From the NCBI GenBank assembly GCA_035318745.1, contig DATHEA010000006.1, positions 62,001 through 126,000 of the forward strand: 64,000 nucleotides of DNA, written 5' to 3'. Source of the stretch: VRUE01 sp035318745 (GTDB lineage Bacteria > Actinomycetota > Thermoleophilia > Solirubrobacterales > 70-9). Positions 47,395 to 54,379 of the stretch are shown here, piece after piece; within the stretch, counting starts at the first letter, position 1, and the number at the start of each line of letters is the position of its first letter. Under the pieces are notes generated by a model. It saw only the letters and a program-made list of their open reading frames with translations. It made no database searches and was not told the origin of the DNA. The position numbers were made by a program, and so were the translations under genes.

Positions 47395-49671
47395 TCAGCC
47401 TTTGGCCGCGGCTTTGGCGCGTTTGCGCCCCCGCGTGGCAGTGTCTGCTTTGGACGCCTTGACTTTCGCTTTTTTCGCGGAAGCGTCCTCGTCGCCCTCG
47501 ACCGGCGGCTTCTTTTCCATCTCTTTCTTGGCCGCTTTCGCCGCTTCGCGCTCGGCGCGGCGTTTCTTCATCTCCTGCATCGACTCGCAATCGTCGTTGA
47601 GGCAGAGGTTCCAGGGACGGCCGCGGAAGGGGACGACTTTGAGTCGCGGCGTCTGACCGCAGACCGAGCAGCGGTCTTCCAGCTTGAAGACGTCGCCGCG
47701 CTGCGGCAGCGGGAAGGTCTGGTCGCAGGACTCGGGATCGTCGAGCGTCCACCCAGTGCATCCCACAAACCTTTTCCCTGACTTTTTCGCCCGGATGATC
47801 CGCAGCATGTGGGGCGAGCCGTCCTCCTTCTTGCGGCCGGCTTCCTCGCAGACCTTGCAGGGACCGAGGATGCGGTCCTCGTCCATCCCTTTCCAGATGA
47901 CTTTGGCGAGGTCCTCGCGGCTGCCGTCGATCTCGGTCCAGGTCTTGTGCAGCAGGTCGCGGCTCTCGCCGACCACGGCGCCCTTGGTCATCTCGCCACC
48001 GGCGATGCGGTCCATCTCCGCCTCCAGCTGGGCGGTCATCTCCGGCGTCGCCATCGCCGGCACGTAGTTCTTGAAAGCCTCGTAGAGGGCGATCCCGGTC
48101 TCGGAGGGAACCGGCGGGTTGCTGTAGACGTAGCCGCGGTCGAAGAGCTTCTGGATGATGTCGGCCCGGGTCGCCTTGGTGCCGAGGCCGCGCTCCTCCA
48201 TCAGCTCGATCAGTTTGGCCTGCGAGATCCGCGAGGGTGGCTGGGTCTCCTTGTCGACGATCCATGGCTGGCCGTCGAGGGCGAGGCTCTGGCCCTCTTT
48301 CAGTGCCGGGATCTCCTCGTCGGAGGAACGGGCGTAGGTATAGATGCCGGCGTAGCCGGGGTCGACGACGACCGAGCCGCGGACGAAGTAGGTCTCCGAG
48401 CCGGCCTCGATGTCGGCCCGGGTCGACTCGGTGATCATCGGCGGGCTGAAGGTGGCGAGGAAGCGGCGCACGACCAGTTCGTAGACGCGTTTCTTCGGGC
48501 CCTCGAGGGCGCCGGGGTGGATCGCCTGGGTCGGGTAGATCGGCGGGTGGTCGGTCGTCTCTTTCTTGCCGCGGGTCGGTTTCAGCTCGCCGTCGAGCAG
48601 GCCGGACGCGGCGGAGAACTCTTTGACCTTGACCAGCGAAGTGACCAGCTCGCGCAGCGGCAGCGAGGCCGGGTAGACCGTGTTGTCGGTACGGGGGTAG
48701 GAGATGAAGCCGTCCATGTAGAGGTCCTCGGCGATCCGCATCGCGCTGGCGGGGGTGATGCCGAGGCGGCTGGAGGCGTCGGTGCTGAAGGCGGTGGTGT
48801 TGTAGGGCGTCGGCGGTTTACGCGTGTTCTTGCGGGCGGTTACCGCTTTGACGACGCCGGGCCCCTGGGTGCCGGCGAAGGCGGCGTCGGCCTCCGCCTT
48901 GTCCCAGAATTTGTCGACGCTGTGGTGCGTCTCGAAGCTCCCCTCGGGGTGCTCGAACTTGGCGAACAGCTCCCAGAACGGTTTGGCGACGTGGGCGCGG
49001 CGCTCCATCTCGCGCTCGACGATCAGGCCCAGGGTCGGGCTCTGGACGCGACCGACGGAGAGGAAGTTGGAGCCGATGCGGCGGCTGGCGAGCGAGACGG
49101 CGCGGGTCAGGGTCGCGCCCCAGAGCAGGTCGATGTCCTGGCGGGCGGCACCCGCGTTGGCGAGTGGGTAGGAGAGCTCGTCGAGCTCGTCGAAGGCGCG
49201 CTCGATCTCTTCCTTGGTCAGCGCCGAGTAGCGGGCGCGCTTGATCCGCAGGGTTCCGGCGTCGGCTTCCTCGCGCGTGCCGAGCTCCGGATTGGCGTCG
49301 AGCATCTCCTCCAGCGCCTCCAGCCCGATCAGCTCGCCCTCGCGGTCGAAGTCGGTCGCGATCACCAGCTCGTCCGCCTCCTTGGCGACTTTCCTGATCG
49401 CTTTGACGACGTTTTTGTCGGTCGGTTCCTTGATCAGCTCGGCGTCGATCAGGTCGTGCAGGTCGGTCTTCTGCCAGTTCGAGTAGCCCTCGGGGAAGGC
49501 AGGACCGAGCACGTGGCCCTTGAGCCCGATCGTCATCTGCTCGACCCCGTCGGAGTCGGTCCAGGTGTAGAACGGGACTTTGAAGGTTTTGTCCGCTTTC
49601 GCCTCGTTGCGGCCGAGGATGTCGGCGATCTTCTTGGCGCTGTTGTTCTTCTCGGTGACTATCAGTCTCAT
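47395..49671 (-). CDS. topA: DNA topoisomerase I, archaeal-like type IA
   Basis: A 758-residue type IA topoisomerase. It starts MRLIVTEKNNSAKKIADILG, closer to archaeal TopA openings than to the usual bacterial LVIVESPAKAKTI. The toprim acids are in ATDFDREGELIG, and the catalytic Tyr325 is in FISYPRTDNTVYPAS. Two C-terminal cysteine clusters (CKVCEEAGR and CSVCGQ...CLNDDC) look like zinc ribbons. A long Lys/Ala tail (KKAKVKASKADTATRGRKRA) is typical of actinobacterial TopA. It relaxes negative supercoils. The start at 49671 is clear. tmk and holB follow. Confidence 0.93.
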   Translation of the reverse strand: MRLIVTEKNNSAKKIADILGRNEAKADKTFKVPFYTWTDSDGVEQMTIGLKGHVLGPAFPEGYSNWQKTDLHDLIDAELIKEPTDKNVVKAIRKVAKEADELVIATDFDREGELIGLEALEEMLDANPELGTREEADAGTLRIKRARYSALTKEEIERAFDELDELSYPLANAGAARQDIDLLWGATLTRAVSLASRRIGSNFLSVGRVQSPTLGLIVEREMERRAHVAKPFWELFAKFEHPEGSFETHHSVDKFWDKAEADAAFAGTQGPGVVKAVTARKNTRKPPTPYNTTAFSTDASSRLGITPASAMRIAEDLYMDGFISYPRTDNTVYPASLPLRELVTSLVKVKEFSAASGLLDGELKPTRGKKETTDHPPIYPTQAIHPGALEGPKKRVYELVVRRFLATFSPPMITESTRADIEAGSETYFVRGSVVVDPGYAGIYTYARSSDEEIPALKEGQSLALDGQPWIVDKETQPPSRISQAKLIELMEERGLGTKATRADIIQKLFDRGYVYSNPPVPSETGIALYEAFKNYVPAMATPEMTAQLEAEMDRIAGGEMTKGAVVGESRDLLHKTWTEIDGSREDLAKVIWKGMDEDRILGPCKVCEEAGRKKEDGSPHMLRIIRAKKSGKRFVGCTGWTLDDPESCDQTFPLPQRGDVFKLEDRCSVCGQTPRLKVVPFRGRPWNLCLNDDCESMQEMKKRRAEREAAKAAKKEMEKKPPVEGDEDASAKKAKVKASKADTATRGRKRAKAAAKG

Positions 49672-49691
49672 GGGGCGGCGAGGGTAGCAGG

Positions 49692-49726
49692 GGCGATAGG
49701 CGACCCCTGCCGGGCCGCCTATCGCC
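49692..49726. repeat. 11-bp inverted repeat upstream of topA
   Basis: GGCGATAGGCG (49692-49702) and CGCCTATCGCC (49716-49726) are perfectly complementary, 20 bp upstream of the topA start. It abuts the longer repeat that begins at 49724. It may be a topA operator or an RNA hairpin. Confidence 0.6.
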
Positions 49727-49906
49727 GATCCCCAGATGGTTGGCCCCGGGGTCGCGTGCGACTGGGGGCGGGCGTGGCCAAGCAGATCAAGGATGAGGGC
49801 GCCGCCCTTGGTGGTGCCAAGGGCAAGCCCGAAGACGCAGAGATGCGAAGTGCCACGCACGTCATCCAGGCGTGCGCGGTCTCGGGGCCAACCATCTAGG
49901 ATCGGC
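49724..49906. repeat. long-arm inverted repeat with internal hairpins between topA and the epimerase
   Basis: GCCGATCC (49724-49731) plus AGATGGTTGGCCCCG (49734-49748) pair with CGGGGCCAACCATCT (49883-49897) plus GGATCGGC (49899-49906): 23 bp with one small internal loop. Inside are GCCCTTGG/CCAAGGGC (49804-49811/49817-49824), CGCAC/GTGCG (49856-49860/49872-49876) and GTCGC/GCGAC. It ends 6 bp before the epimerase ATG and fills the 241-bp divergent gap. Confidence 0.85.
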
Positions 49907-49912
49907 GCGCGT

Positions 49913-50845
49913 ATGAAGGCTCTGGTCACCGGCGGCGCCGGCTTCATCGGCTCGAACCTGGTCGACGCGCTGCTCGCGCGCGGCGACTCGGTGACCGTGG
50001 TCGACGACCTCTCCACCGGTCGGCGCACGAACCTCGACGGGGCGCTGACCGCGGGAGCCGAGCTGGCCGAGCTCGACATCCGCGAGGCAACGGCGCTGAC
50101 CGAGCTGGCGACAAGGGCGCAGCCGGACGTCGTCTTCCACCTGGCGGCGCAGATCGATGTCCGCCGCTCGCTCGAGGATCCCGCTTTCGATGCCTCGATC
50201 AACATCGGCGGAACCGCGAATCTGCTGGAGGCGATGCGGGCGGCGGGATCGCGGCGGATCGTCTTCGTATCCACCGGCGGCGCGATCTACGGCGAGGGCG
50301 AGGGCAAGCAGCTGCCGCTCGACGAGAGCGCGCCGATCGAACCCTTCTCCGCCTACGGTCAGAGCAAGTTCGCCGCCGAGGGCTACCTGGCGCTCTACGA
50401 ACGCCTCTACGGCCTCTCCGGCGTGAGCCTGCGGCTCGGCAACGTCTATGGACCGCGACAGGATCCGCTCGGCGAGGCCGGCGTGATCGCGATCTTCTGC
50501 GGCCGCCTGCGCAGCGGTGAGCGGCCGACCGTGTTTGGCGACGGCAGACAGACCCGCGACTACATATATGTGGGGGATGTGGTGGCGGCCGCGCTCTCGG
50601 CGGCGGAGAGCCAGTTCGCCGGGCCAGTCAACATCGGCTCCGGGACAGAGACCGACGTGCTCGAGCTGGCGCGCCTTCTGGCCGAGATCGGGGGCGTCGG
50701 GGACTTCGAGCCCGAGCTCGCCCCGCCTCGCACCGGCGAGGTTCAACGAATCTCCCTCGACGCGGGACGAGCCGAGCGCGAGCTGGGCTGGCGTGCCGAG
50801 ACGAGCCTCGCCGATGGTTTACGGCTGACGCTCGACTCCCTCTAA
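49913..50845 (+). CDS. GalE-like NAD-dependent nucleotide-sugar epimerase
   Basis: A 310-residue short-chain dehydrogenase/reductase-type epimerase. The NAD loop is VTGGAGFIGSNL, the catalytic Tyr/Lys pair is in YGQSKFAAE, the Ser/Thr is in STGGAIYGE, and later motifs are LRLGNVYGPRQDP and TRDYIYVGDV. It resembles UDP-glucose 4-epimerases; the actual nucleotide sugar is unknown. The ATG at 49913 lies next to a long inverted repeat. The siroheme gene follows after 24 bp. Confidence 0.9.
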   Translation: MKALVTGGAGFIGSNLVDALLARGDSVTVVDDLSTGRRTNLDGALTAGAELAELDIREATALTELATRAQPDVVFHLAAQIDVRRSLEDPAFDASINIGGTANLLEAMRAAGSRRIVFVSTGGAIYGEGEGKQLPLDESAPIEPFSAYGQSKFAAEGYLALYERLYGLSGVSLRLGNVYGPRQDPLGEAGVIAIFCGRLRSGERPTVFGDGRQTRDYIYVGDVVAAALSAAESQFAGPVNIGSGTETDVLELARLLAEIGGVGDFEPELAPPRTGEVQRISLDAGRAERELGWRAETSLADGLRLTLDSL

Positions 50846-50869
50846 CTCCGCATCACTAACCTTCGTTTC

Positions 50870-51616
50870 ATGCCCGCCCAGGCCTATGCCGGCAAGGAGT
50901 GCGTCTGCCAGCTCCGCAAAGGGATCTGCGATCAGTCGTGCGTGCGCGACATGCTCGAGACCCCCTTCTACATCGCCTGCCTGAAGCTGAAGGGGCGGCG
51001 CTGCCTGGTGATCGGCGGCGGCGACATCGGCCTCGAGAAGGCCGAGGGCCTGCTTGCCTGCGACGCCGATGTGACCCTGATCGCGCCGGTCGCCCACCCC
51101 GAGCTGGAGTCCCTGGCGACAGAGGGCTCGATCGCCTGGGAGAAGCGCGCCTACGCGGGTCCGGCGGACCTGGAGGGGGCCTTCATGGCGATCGCCGCCA
51201 CCGACGACAGCGAGGTCAACATCGCCGTCTTCGACGACGCCGAGAAGCGGGCGATGCTGGTCAACATCGTCGACGTGCCGCCGCTCTGCAACTTCATCCT
51301 GCCGGCAATCGTGCGGACCGGCCCGCTGGCGATCGCGATCTCCACCGCCGGCGCCTCGCCCGCCCTGGCGAAGCGGATGAAGCGCGAGGTCTCCGAGCTG
51401 TTCGGCGAGGAGTACGCGCGCCTGGCGGTGATCCTCAACGACGCCCGCGGCTGGGCCAAGGGGACGCTGCCGACCTACCAGGACCGCAAGGAGTTCTTCG
51501 AGGGGATCGTCAACGGCGACCCCGATCCGATCGAGCTGCTGCGCGGGGGCCAGGAGATCCGGGTCCTGGCCCTGATCGAGGCGGCGAAAGAGCGCGCCGC
51601 CTCGGCGCTGGCGTAG
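50870..51616 (+). CDS. precorrin-2 dehydrogenase/sirohydrochlorin ferrochelatase-like (siroheme synthesis)
   Basis: A 248-residue protein. An optional N-terminal Cys-rich extension (CVCQLRKGICDQSC) precedes MLETPFYIACL, which could be an alternative start at 50951. The NAD-binding core is RCLVIGGGDIGLEKAEGLL; later motifs are IAATDDSEVN, VNIVDVPPLCNFILPA and ISTAGASPALAKRM. This is the SirC/Met8/CysG-B domain, which oxidises precorrin-2 and inserts iron to make siroheme. It supplies the cofactor needed by the sulfite reductase at 39565-41397. No methyltransferase domain is present. Confidence 0.9.
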   Translation: MPAQAYAGKECVCQLRKGICDQSCVRDMLETPFYIACLKLKGRRCLVIGGGDIGLEKAEGLLACDADVTLIAPVAHPELESLATEGSIAWEKRAYAGPADLEGAFMAIAATDDSEVNIAVFDDAEKRAMLVNIVDVPPLCNFILPAIVRTGPLAIAISTAGASPALAKRMKREVSELFGEEYARLAVILNDARGWAKGTLPTYQDRKEFFEGIVNGDPDPIELLRGGQEIRVLALIEAAKERAASALA

Positions 51617-51718
51617 ACCGCTCGGGAGTCCCCCCTCCGGAAACCCGCGTCGGAAACCGCTTGAGATTTCGACGCCGGCGGCTCACAAGTTTCCTTCCGG
51701 GGGGACTCCCGAGCGGTC
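51616..51718 (+). repeat. long-arm inverted repeat 3' of the siroheme gene, shared-core family
   Basis: Perfect 20-bp arms (51616-51635, 51699-51718: GACCGCTCGGGAGTCCCCCC) start at the stop codons of both convergent genes. The 63-nt core begins TCCGGAAACCCGCGTCG and ends GCTCACAAGTTTCCTTCC. It is closely similar to the core of the repeat at 53423-53530. Confidence 0.9.
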
Positions 51719-52196
51719 AGCTTGCGCCGCAGGCTGAGGAGCGCACCCGGTCGAGCGCCTCGCGGAGATCCCGCGCTTGGGCGTCGCTGAGGTTGGCGGC
51801 GAAGGCTGCCTTCAGCTCGGCTACCACCACCGGGCGCATCTCGTCGAGCAGGTCATGGCCGGCGGGCATCAGAGTGGCGTAGCTGACCCGGCGGTCGGTC
51901 TCGCAGAAGGTTCGCTCCATCAGGCCGGCCTTGATCAGGCGGTCGACGAGCTTGGTCAAGCCACCGCGGGTGATCACCATCGCCTCGGCCAGCTCGCCCA
52001 TCTTCATCCGCTGCTCCGGCGCCTCGGCGACGGTGGCGAGAATCTCGTACCAGGGCAGGGGCGGGAAGTCGGATGCCGCGAGCGCTTCCTGCAGGCGCCC
52101 GACGATCGCGGCATGGGTCCGGGTGAGCGCCCCCCAGGCCTCGCCGTGAGGCGTCGTCCGTGGCGGTGGGCGGGTTGCAGTGGCTTGCTCGCTCAT
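51717..52196 (-). CDS. MarR-family transcriptional regulator
   Basis: A 159-residue winged-helix regulator: LPWYEILATVAEAPEQRMKM, GELAEAMVITRGGLTKLVDRLIKAG and RRVSYATLMPAGHDLLDEM are typical. It is divergent from yceI-FMN reductase, and a TTGTCAA/TTGACAA palindrome (52220-52241) lies 23 bp upstream of its start, overlapping the yceI promoter. It probably represses both directions until a phenolic or oxidant is sensed. A Cys in ERTFCETDRR near the wing is a possible redox sensor. Confidence 0.9.
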   Translation of the reverse strand: MSEQATATRPPPRTTPHGEAWGALTRTHAAIVGRLQEALAASDFPPLPWYEILATVAEAPEQRMKMGELAEAMVITRGGLTKLVDRLIKAGLMERTFCETDRRVSYATLMPAGHDLLDEMRPVVVAELKAAFAANLSDAQARDLREALDRVRSSACGAS

Positions 52197-52219
52197 AGAC
52201 CGATGATCTCAGGCATCTG

Positions 52220-52241
52220 TTGTCAAGTCAATAGTTGACAA
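52220..52241. promoter_or_regulatory. MarR-type operator palindrome
   Basis: TTGTCAA (52220-52226) and TTGACAA (52235-52241) form a perfect 7-bp repeat with an 8-nt spacer in the MarR/yceI divergent region. Its right half overlaps the -35 of the yceI promoter, so binding would block transcription. Confidence 0.7.
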
Positions 52242-52262
52242 GCTAACTGTCTCTGCTAAAAT
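52235..52262 (+). promoter_or_regulatory. sigma-70-like promoter for yceI
   Basis: TTGACA (52235-52240) and TAAAAT (52257-52262) are separated by 16 bp, a near-consensus vegetative promoter, 49 bp upstream of the yceI ATG. AGGAGGA follows near 52301 as Shine-Dalgarno. Confidence 0.65.
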
Positions 52263-52311
52263 TGTTTCCAAGTCAAAGGTTTGTTGGATAACAACTACAG
52301 GAGGATCCAAG

Positions 52312-52863
52312 ATGAGCACGCAGACGATTCAACAGCAGGTCCCCGCTGGAACCTACGTCGTCGACCCGGTCCATTCGTCGATCGGCTTCGCCGTCGTTCA
52401 CAACGGCGTTTCGACTTTCCGCAGCGGCTTCGGGGGCTACGAGGCGACCCTGAGCGGCGGCGAGGACCCGAAGCTGAAGGGCAACGTCGAGGTGGACAGC
52501 ATCCAGATCGACGAGCCGCAGCTGAAGGGCCACCTCCTCGCCCCCGACTTCTTCGACGCCGAGCGATACCCGCAGCTGCGTTTCGAGTCAAGCGCTCTGG
52601 AGATCGGCGAGGACGGCACGGTCACCATCCGCGGCGAGCTGGAGATCCGCGGCGAGAAGCGCGAGGTCGAGACGAGCGGCCGCTTCGTGCCACTCGGCGC
52701 TGACCTCGCCGGGCAGGCCCGGGTCGGGCTCTCGTTCGAGACCAGCGTCGACCGCAGAAGCTTCGGCCTCGACTGGCAGGCGGAGCTGCCAAGCGGCGGC
52801 GAGGTACTCGACTACGAGGTGACCATCGCGGTCGAGCTTGAGCTGGTCGAGGAGGCCGAGTAG
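52312..52863 (+). CDS. yceI: YceI-family lipocalin-like protein
   Basis: A 183-residue YceI protein: YVVDPVHSSIGFAVVHNGVST, GNVEVDSIQIDE, LLAPDFFDAERYPQLRF, GELEIRGEKREV and the beta-strand-rich C-terminus. The family forms a beta-barrel that binds polyisoprenoid-like lipids such as ubiquinone precursors. No signal peptide is seen, so it is probably cytoplasmic here. AGGAGGA precedes the ATG at 52312. It shares an operon with an FMN reductase, both likely controlled by the MarR repressor. Confidence 0.93.
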   Translation: MSTQTIQQQVPAGTYVVDPVHSSIGFAVVHNGVSTFRSGFGGYEATLSGGEDPKLKGNVEVDSIQIDEPQLKGHLLAPDFFDAERYPQLRFESSALEIGEDGTVTIRGELEIRGEKREVETSGRFVPLGADLAGQARVGLSFETSVDRRSFGLDWQAELPSGGEVLDYEVTIAVELELVEEAE

Positions 52864-52865
52864 CG

Positions 52866-53420
52866 ATGCAGGTGCTCGGCATCTCGGGCAGCCTGCGCCA
52901 CGACTCCCACAACAGCGCCCTGCTGCGGGCGGCCGCCGAGCGGCTGCCCGCCGGGGCGGAGCTGATCCCGTTCGAGCGCCTGGCCGAGATCCCGCCCTAC
53001 GACGAGGACGTCGAAGTGGAGGGCGTGCCGGAGGTCGTGCGCGACCTGCGCGAGGCGATCCGCGCGGCCGACGCGGTGCTGATCGCCACCCCCGAGTACA
53101 ACCACTCGATCCCGGGTCAGCTCAAGAACGCGCTCGACTGGGCATCCCGCCCAGCCGGGCAGAGCTCCCTGAACGGCAAGCCGGCGGCAACGATCGGCGC
53201 CTCCACGGGCATGTTCGGCGCCGTCTGGGCACAGGCGGAGCTGCGCAAGGTCCTCGGCGCCATGGGCGGCCGTGTCCTCGAGGCCGAACTGCCGGTCAGC
53301 CACGTCCAAGAACTGCGCCACGGCGGCAGCCTCAAGCTGGACCCGGAGCAGGCAGAGCAGCTCGACGAGATCCTGTCGGAGCTGGTCGCGGCCGCCGAGC
53401 GGGAGCCGGTCGCAGCTTAG
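52866..53420 (+). CDS. NAD(P)H-dependent FMN reductase
   Basis: A 184-residue flavodoxin-fold reductase: VLGISGSLRHDSHNSALL (flavin phosphate site), IATPEYNHSIPGQLKNALDW (family signature) and TIGASTGMFGAVWAQAELR. It reduces FMN or quinone-like compounds with NADPH. It is 2 bp after yceI in a MarR-controlled unit, an arrangement seen often in quinone or oxidative-stress loci. Its 3' end is followed by a long inverted repeat of the shared-core family. Confidence 0.93.
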   Translation: MQVLGISGSLRHDSHNSALLRAAAERLPAGAELIPFERLAEIPPYDEDVEVEGVPEVVRDLREAIRAADAVLIATPEYNHSIPGQLKNALDWASRPAGQSSLNGKPAATIGASTGMFGAVWAQAELRKVLGAMGGRVLEAELPVSHVQELRHGGSLKLDPEQAEQLDEILSELVAAAEREPVAA

Positions 53421-53422
53421 GC

Positions 53423-53530
53423 AGAGCATCGGGGTGTCCCCCCCTCCGGAAAACCCGCGTCGTCAGCCGCATAAGATTTCAACGCTGGCGGCTCACAAGT
53501 TTCCTTCCGGGGGGGACACCCCGATGCTCT
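53423..53530 (+). repeat. long-arm inverted repeat 3' of the FMN reductase, shared-core family
   Basis: Perfect 22-bp arms (53423-53444, 53509-53530; the left arm includes GCATCGGGGTGTCCCCCCC) surround a 64-nt core that closely matches that at 51636-51698 (AACCCGCGTCG...; GGCGGCTCACAAG; TTTCCTTCC). The outer arms differ from those of the sister copy but pair perfectly with each other. Confidence 0.9.
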
Positions 53531-53533
53531 TCG

Positions 53534-54238
53534 TCAGGCAGCCGGTAGGGCGAAGAACGCGATCGCCGCAAAGTGGGCTGCGGCTGCCGCGATTACCAAG
53601 GCGTGGAAGATCTCGTGGTAGCCGAAGACGCGCGGATTGGGGTTCGGACGCTGGGTCGCGTAGACGATCGCGCCGGCGGTGTAGAGGAGGCCTCCGGCCG
53701 CGACCAGGAGGGTGCCGGCGGCTCCCATCTGATCCCACAAGCCCGGGAAGGCGATGATGGCGACCCAGCCCAACGACATGTATATGAGCGCCGCGACCCA
53801 TTTCGGATGGTCGATCCAAATCATCTCGACCACCGCGCCGGCGATCGCGCCGGCCCAGACGACGACGAGGATCGCATCGGCCAGAGGCCCGTCGAGGACG
53901 AGCAAGGCGAAGGGCGTGTAGGTGCCGGCGATGAGGAAGAAGATCATCGAGTGATCGAGGCGGCGCATCCAGCGGCGCGCTTCGGGCCGCTTCCAGTTAA
54001 CCCGGTGGTAGAGCGCGCTGGTGCCGAGCAGGGCCGAGAGGCTGACCGCGTAGATCGCCACCGCCAGGGTCGCCTTCGGGGTCTTCGCGGCGACGATCAG
54101 CGCGGCGCCGAGAACCAGCGAGACGAAGAAGGCCCACTCGTGCGAGACGCCGCGCAGTCGCGGCTTGACCGCGCCGATCGCCTCGCCCGCAACTTCCTTT
54201 GCAGTTTCCGCCTTCTCAGCGGCCTTCGCCCGCACCAT
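53534..54238 (-). CDS. hemolysin III/YqfA-family membrane protein
   Basis: A 234-residue PAQR-type protein with seven hydrophobic segments and the family motifs LLGTSALYHRVNW, RRLDHSMIFFLIAGTYTPF and a C-terminal RVFGYHEIFHALVIAAAA. The His and Asp residues form a putative zinc site. Family members are called hemolysin III, though the true role may be a ceramidase-like hydrolase. An N-terminal basic/Ala-rich segment precedes the first helix. The ATG at 54238 has AAGGAG directly abutting, so the GTG next to it or a GTG at 54310 are alternatives. Confidence 0.85.
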   Translation of the reverse strand: MVRAKAAEKAETAKEVAGEAIGAVKPRLRGVSHEWAFFVSLVLGAALIVAAKTPKATLAVAIYAVSLSALLGTSALYHRVNWKRPEARRWMRRLDHSMIFFLIAGTYTPFALLVLDGPLADAILVVVWAGAIAGAVVEMIWIDHPKWVAALIYMSLGWVAIIAFPGLWDQMGAAGTLLVAAGGLLYTAGAIVYATQRPNPNPRVFGYHEIFHALVIAAAAAHFAAIAFFALPAA

Positions 54239-54379
54239 CTCCTTGTCACCATAGAGGGAGAAGGGCGTGAATTCATGAAATTCGTGGCGTTTTGCGGAGT
54301 CGCGAAACACAAAGTACGTCCGACTCGTTGACGATCCTGGGCAGCTCCCCCTAAAAGCCGCCCCGAGAGGAGAAGTTCG

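Noticed and set aside
47395..50274. 959-residue version of topA
   Set aside because: The extension is a shadow of the divergent epimerase gene; type IA topoisomerases start at the MRLIVTEK segment.
54239..54379. Possible B12 riboswitch or NrdR box before nrdJ
   Set aside because: The leader is short and lacks the B12 box and NrdR consensus; nothing recognisable was found.
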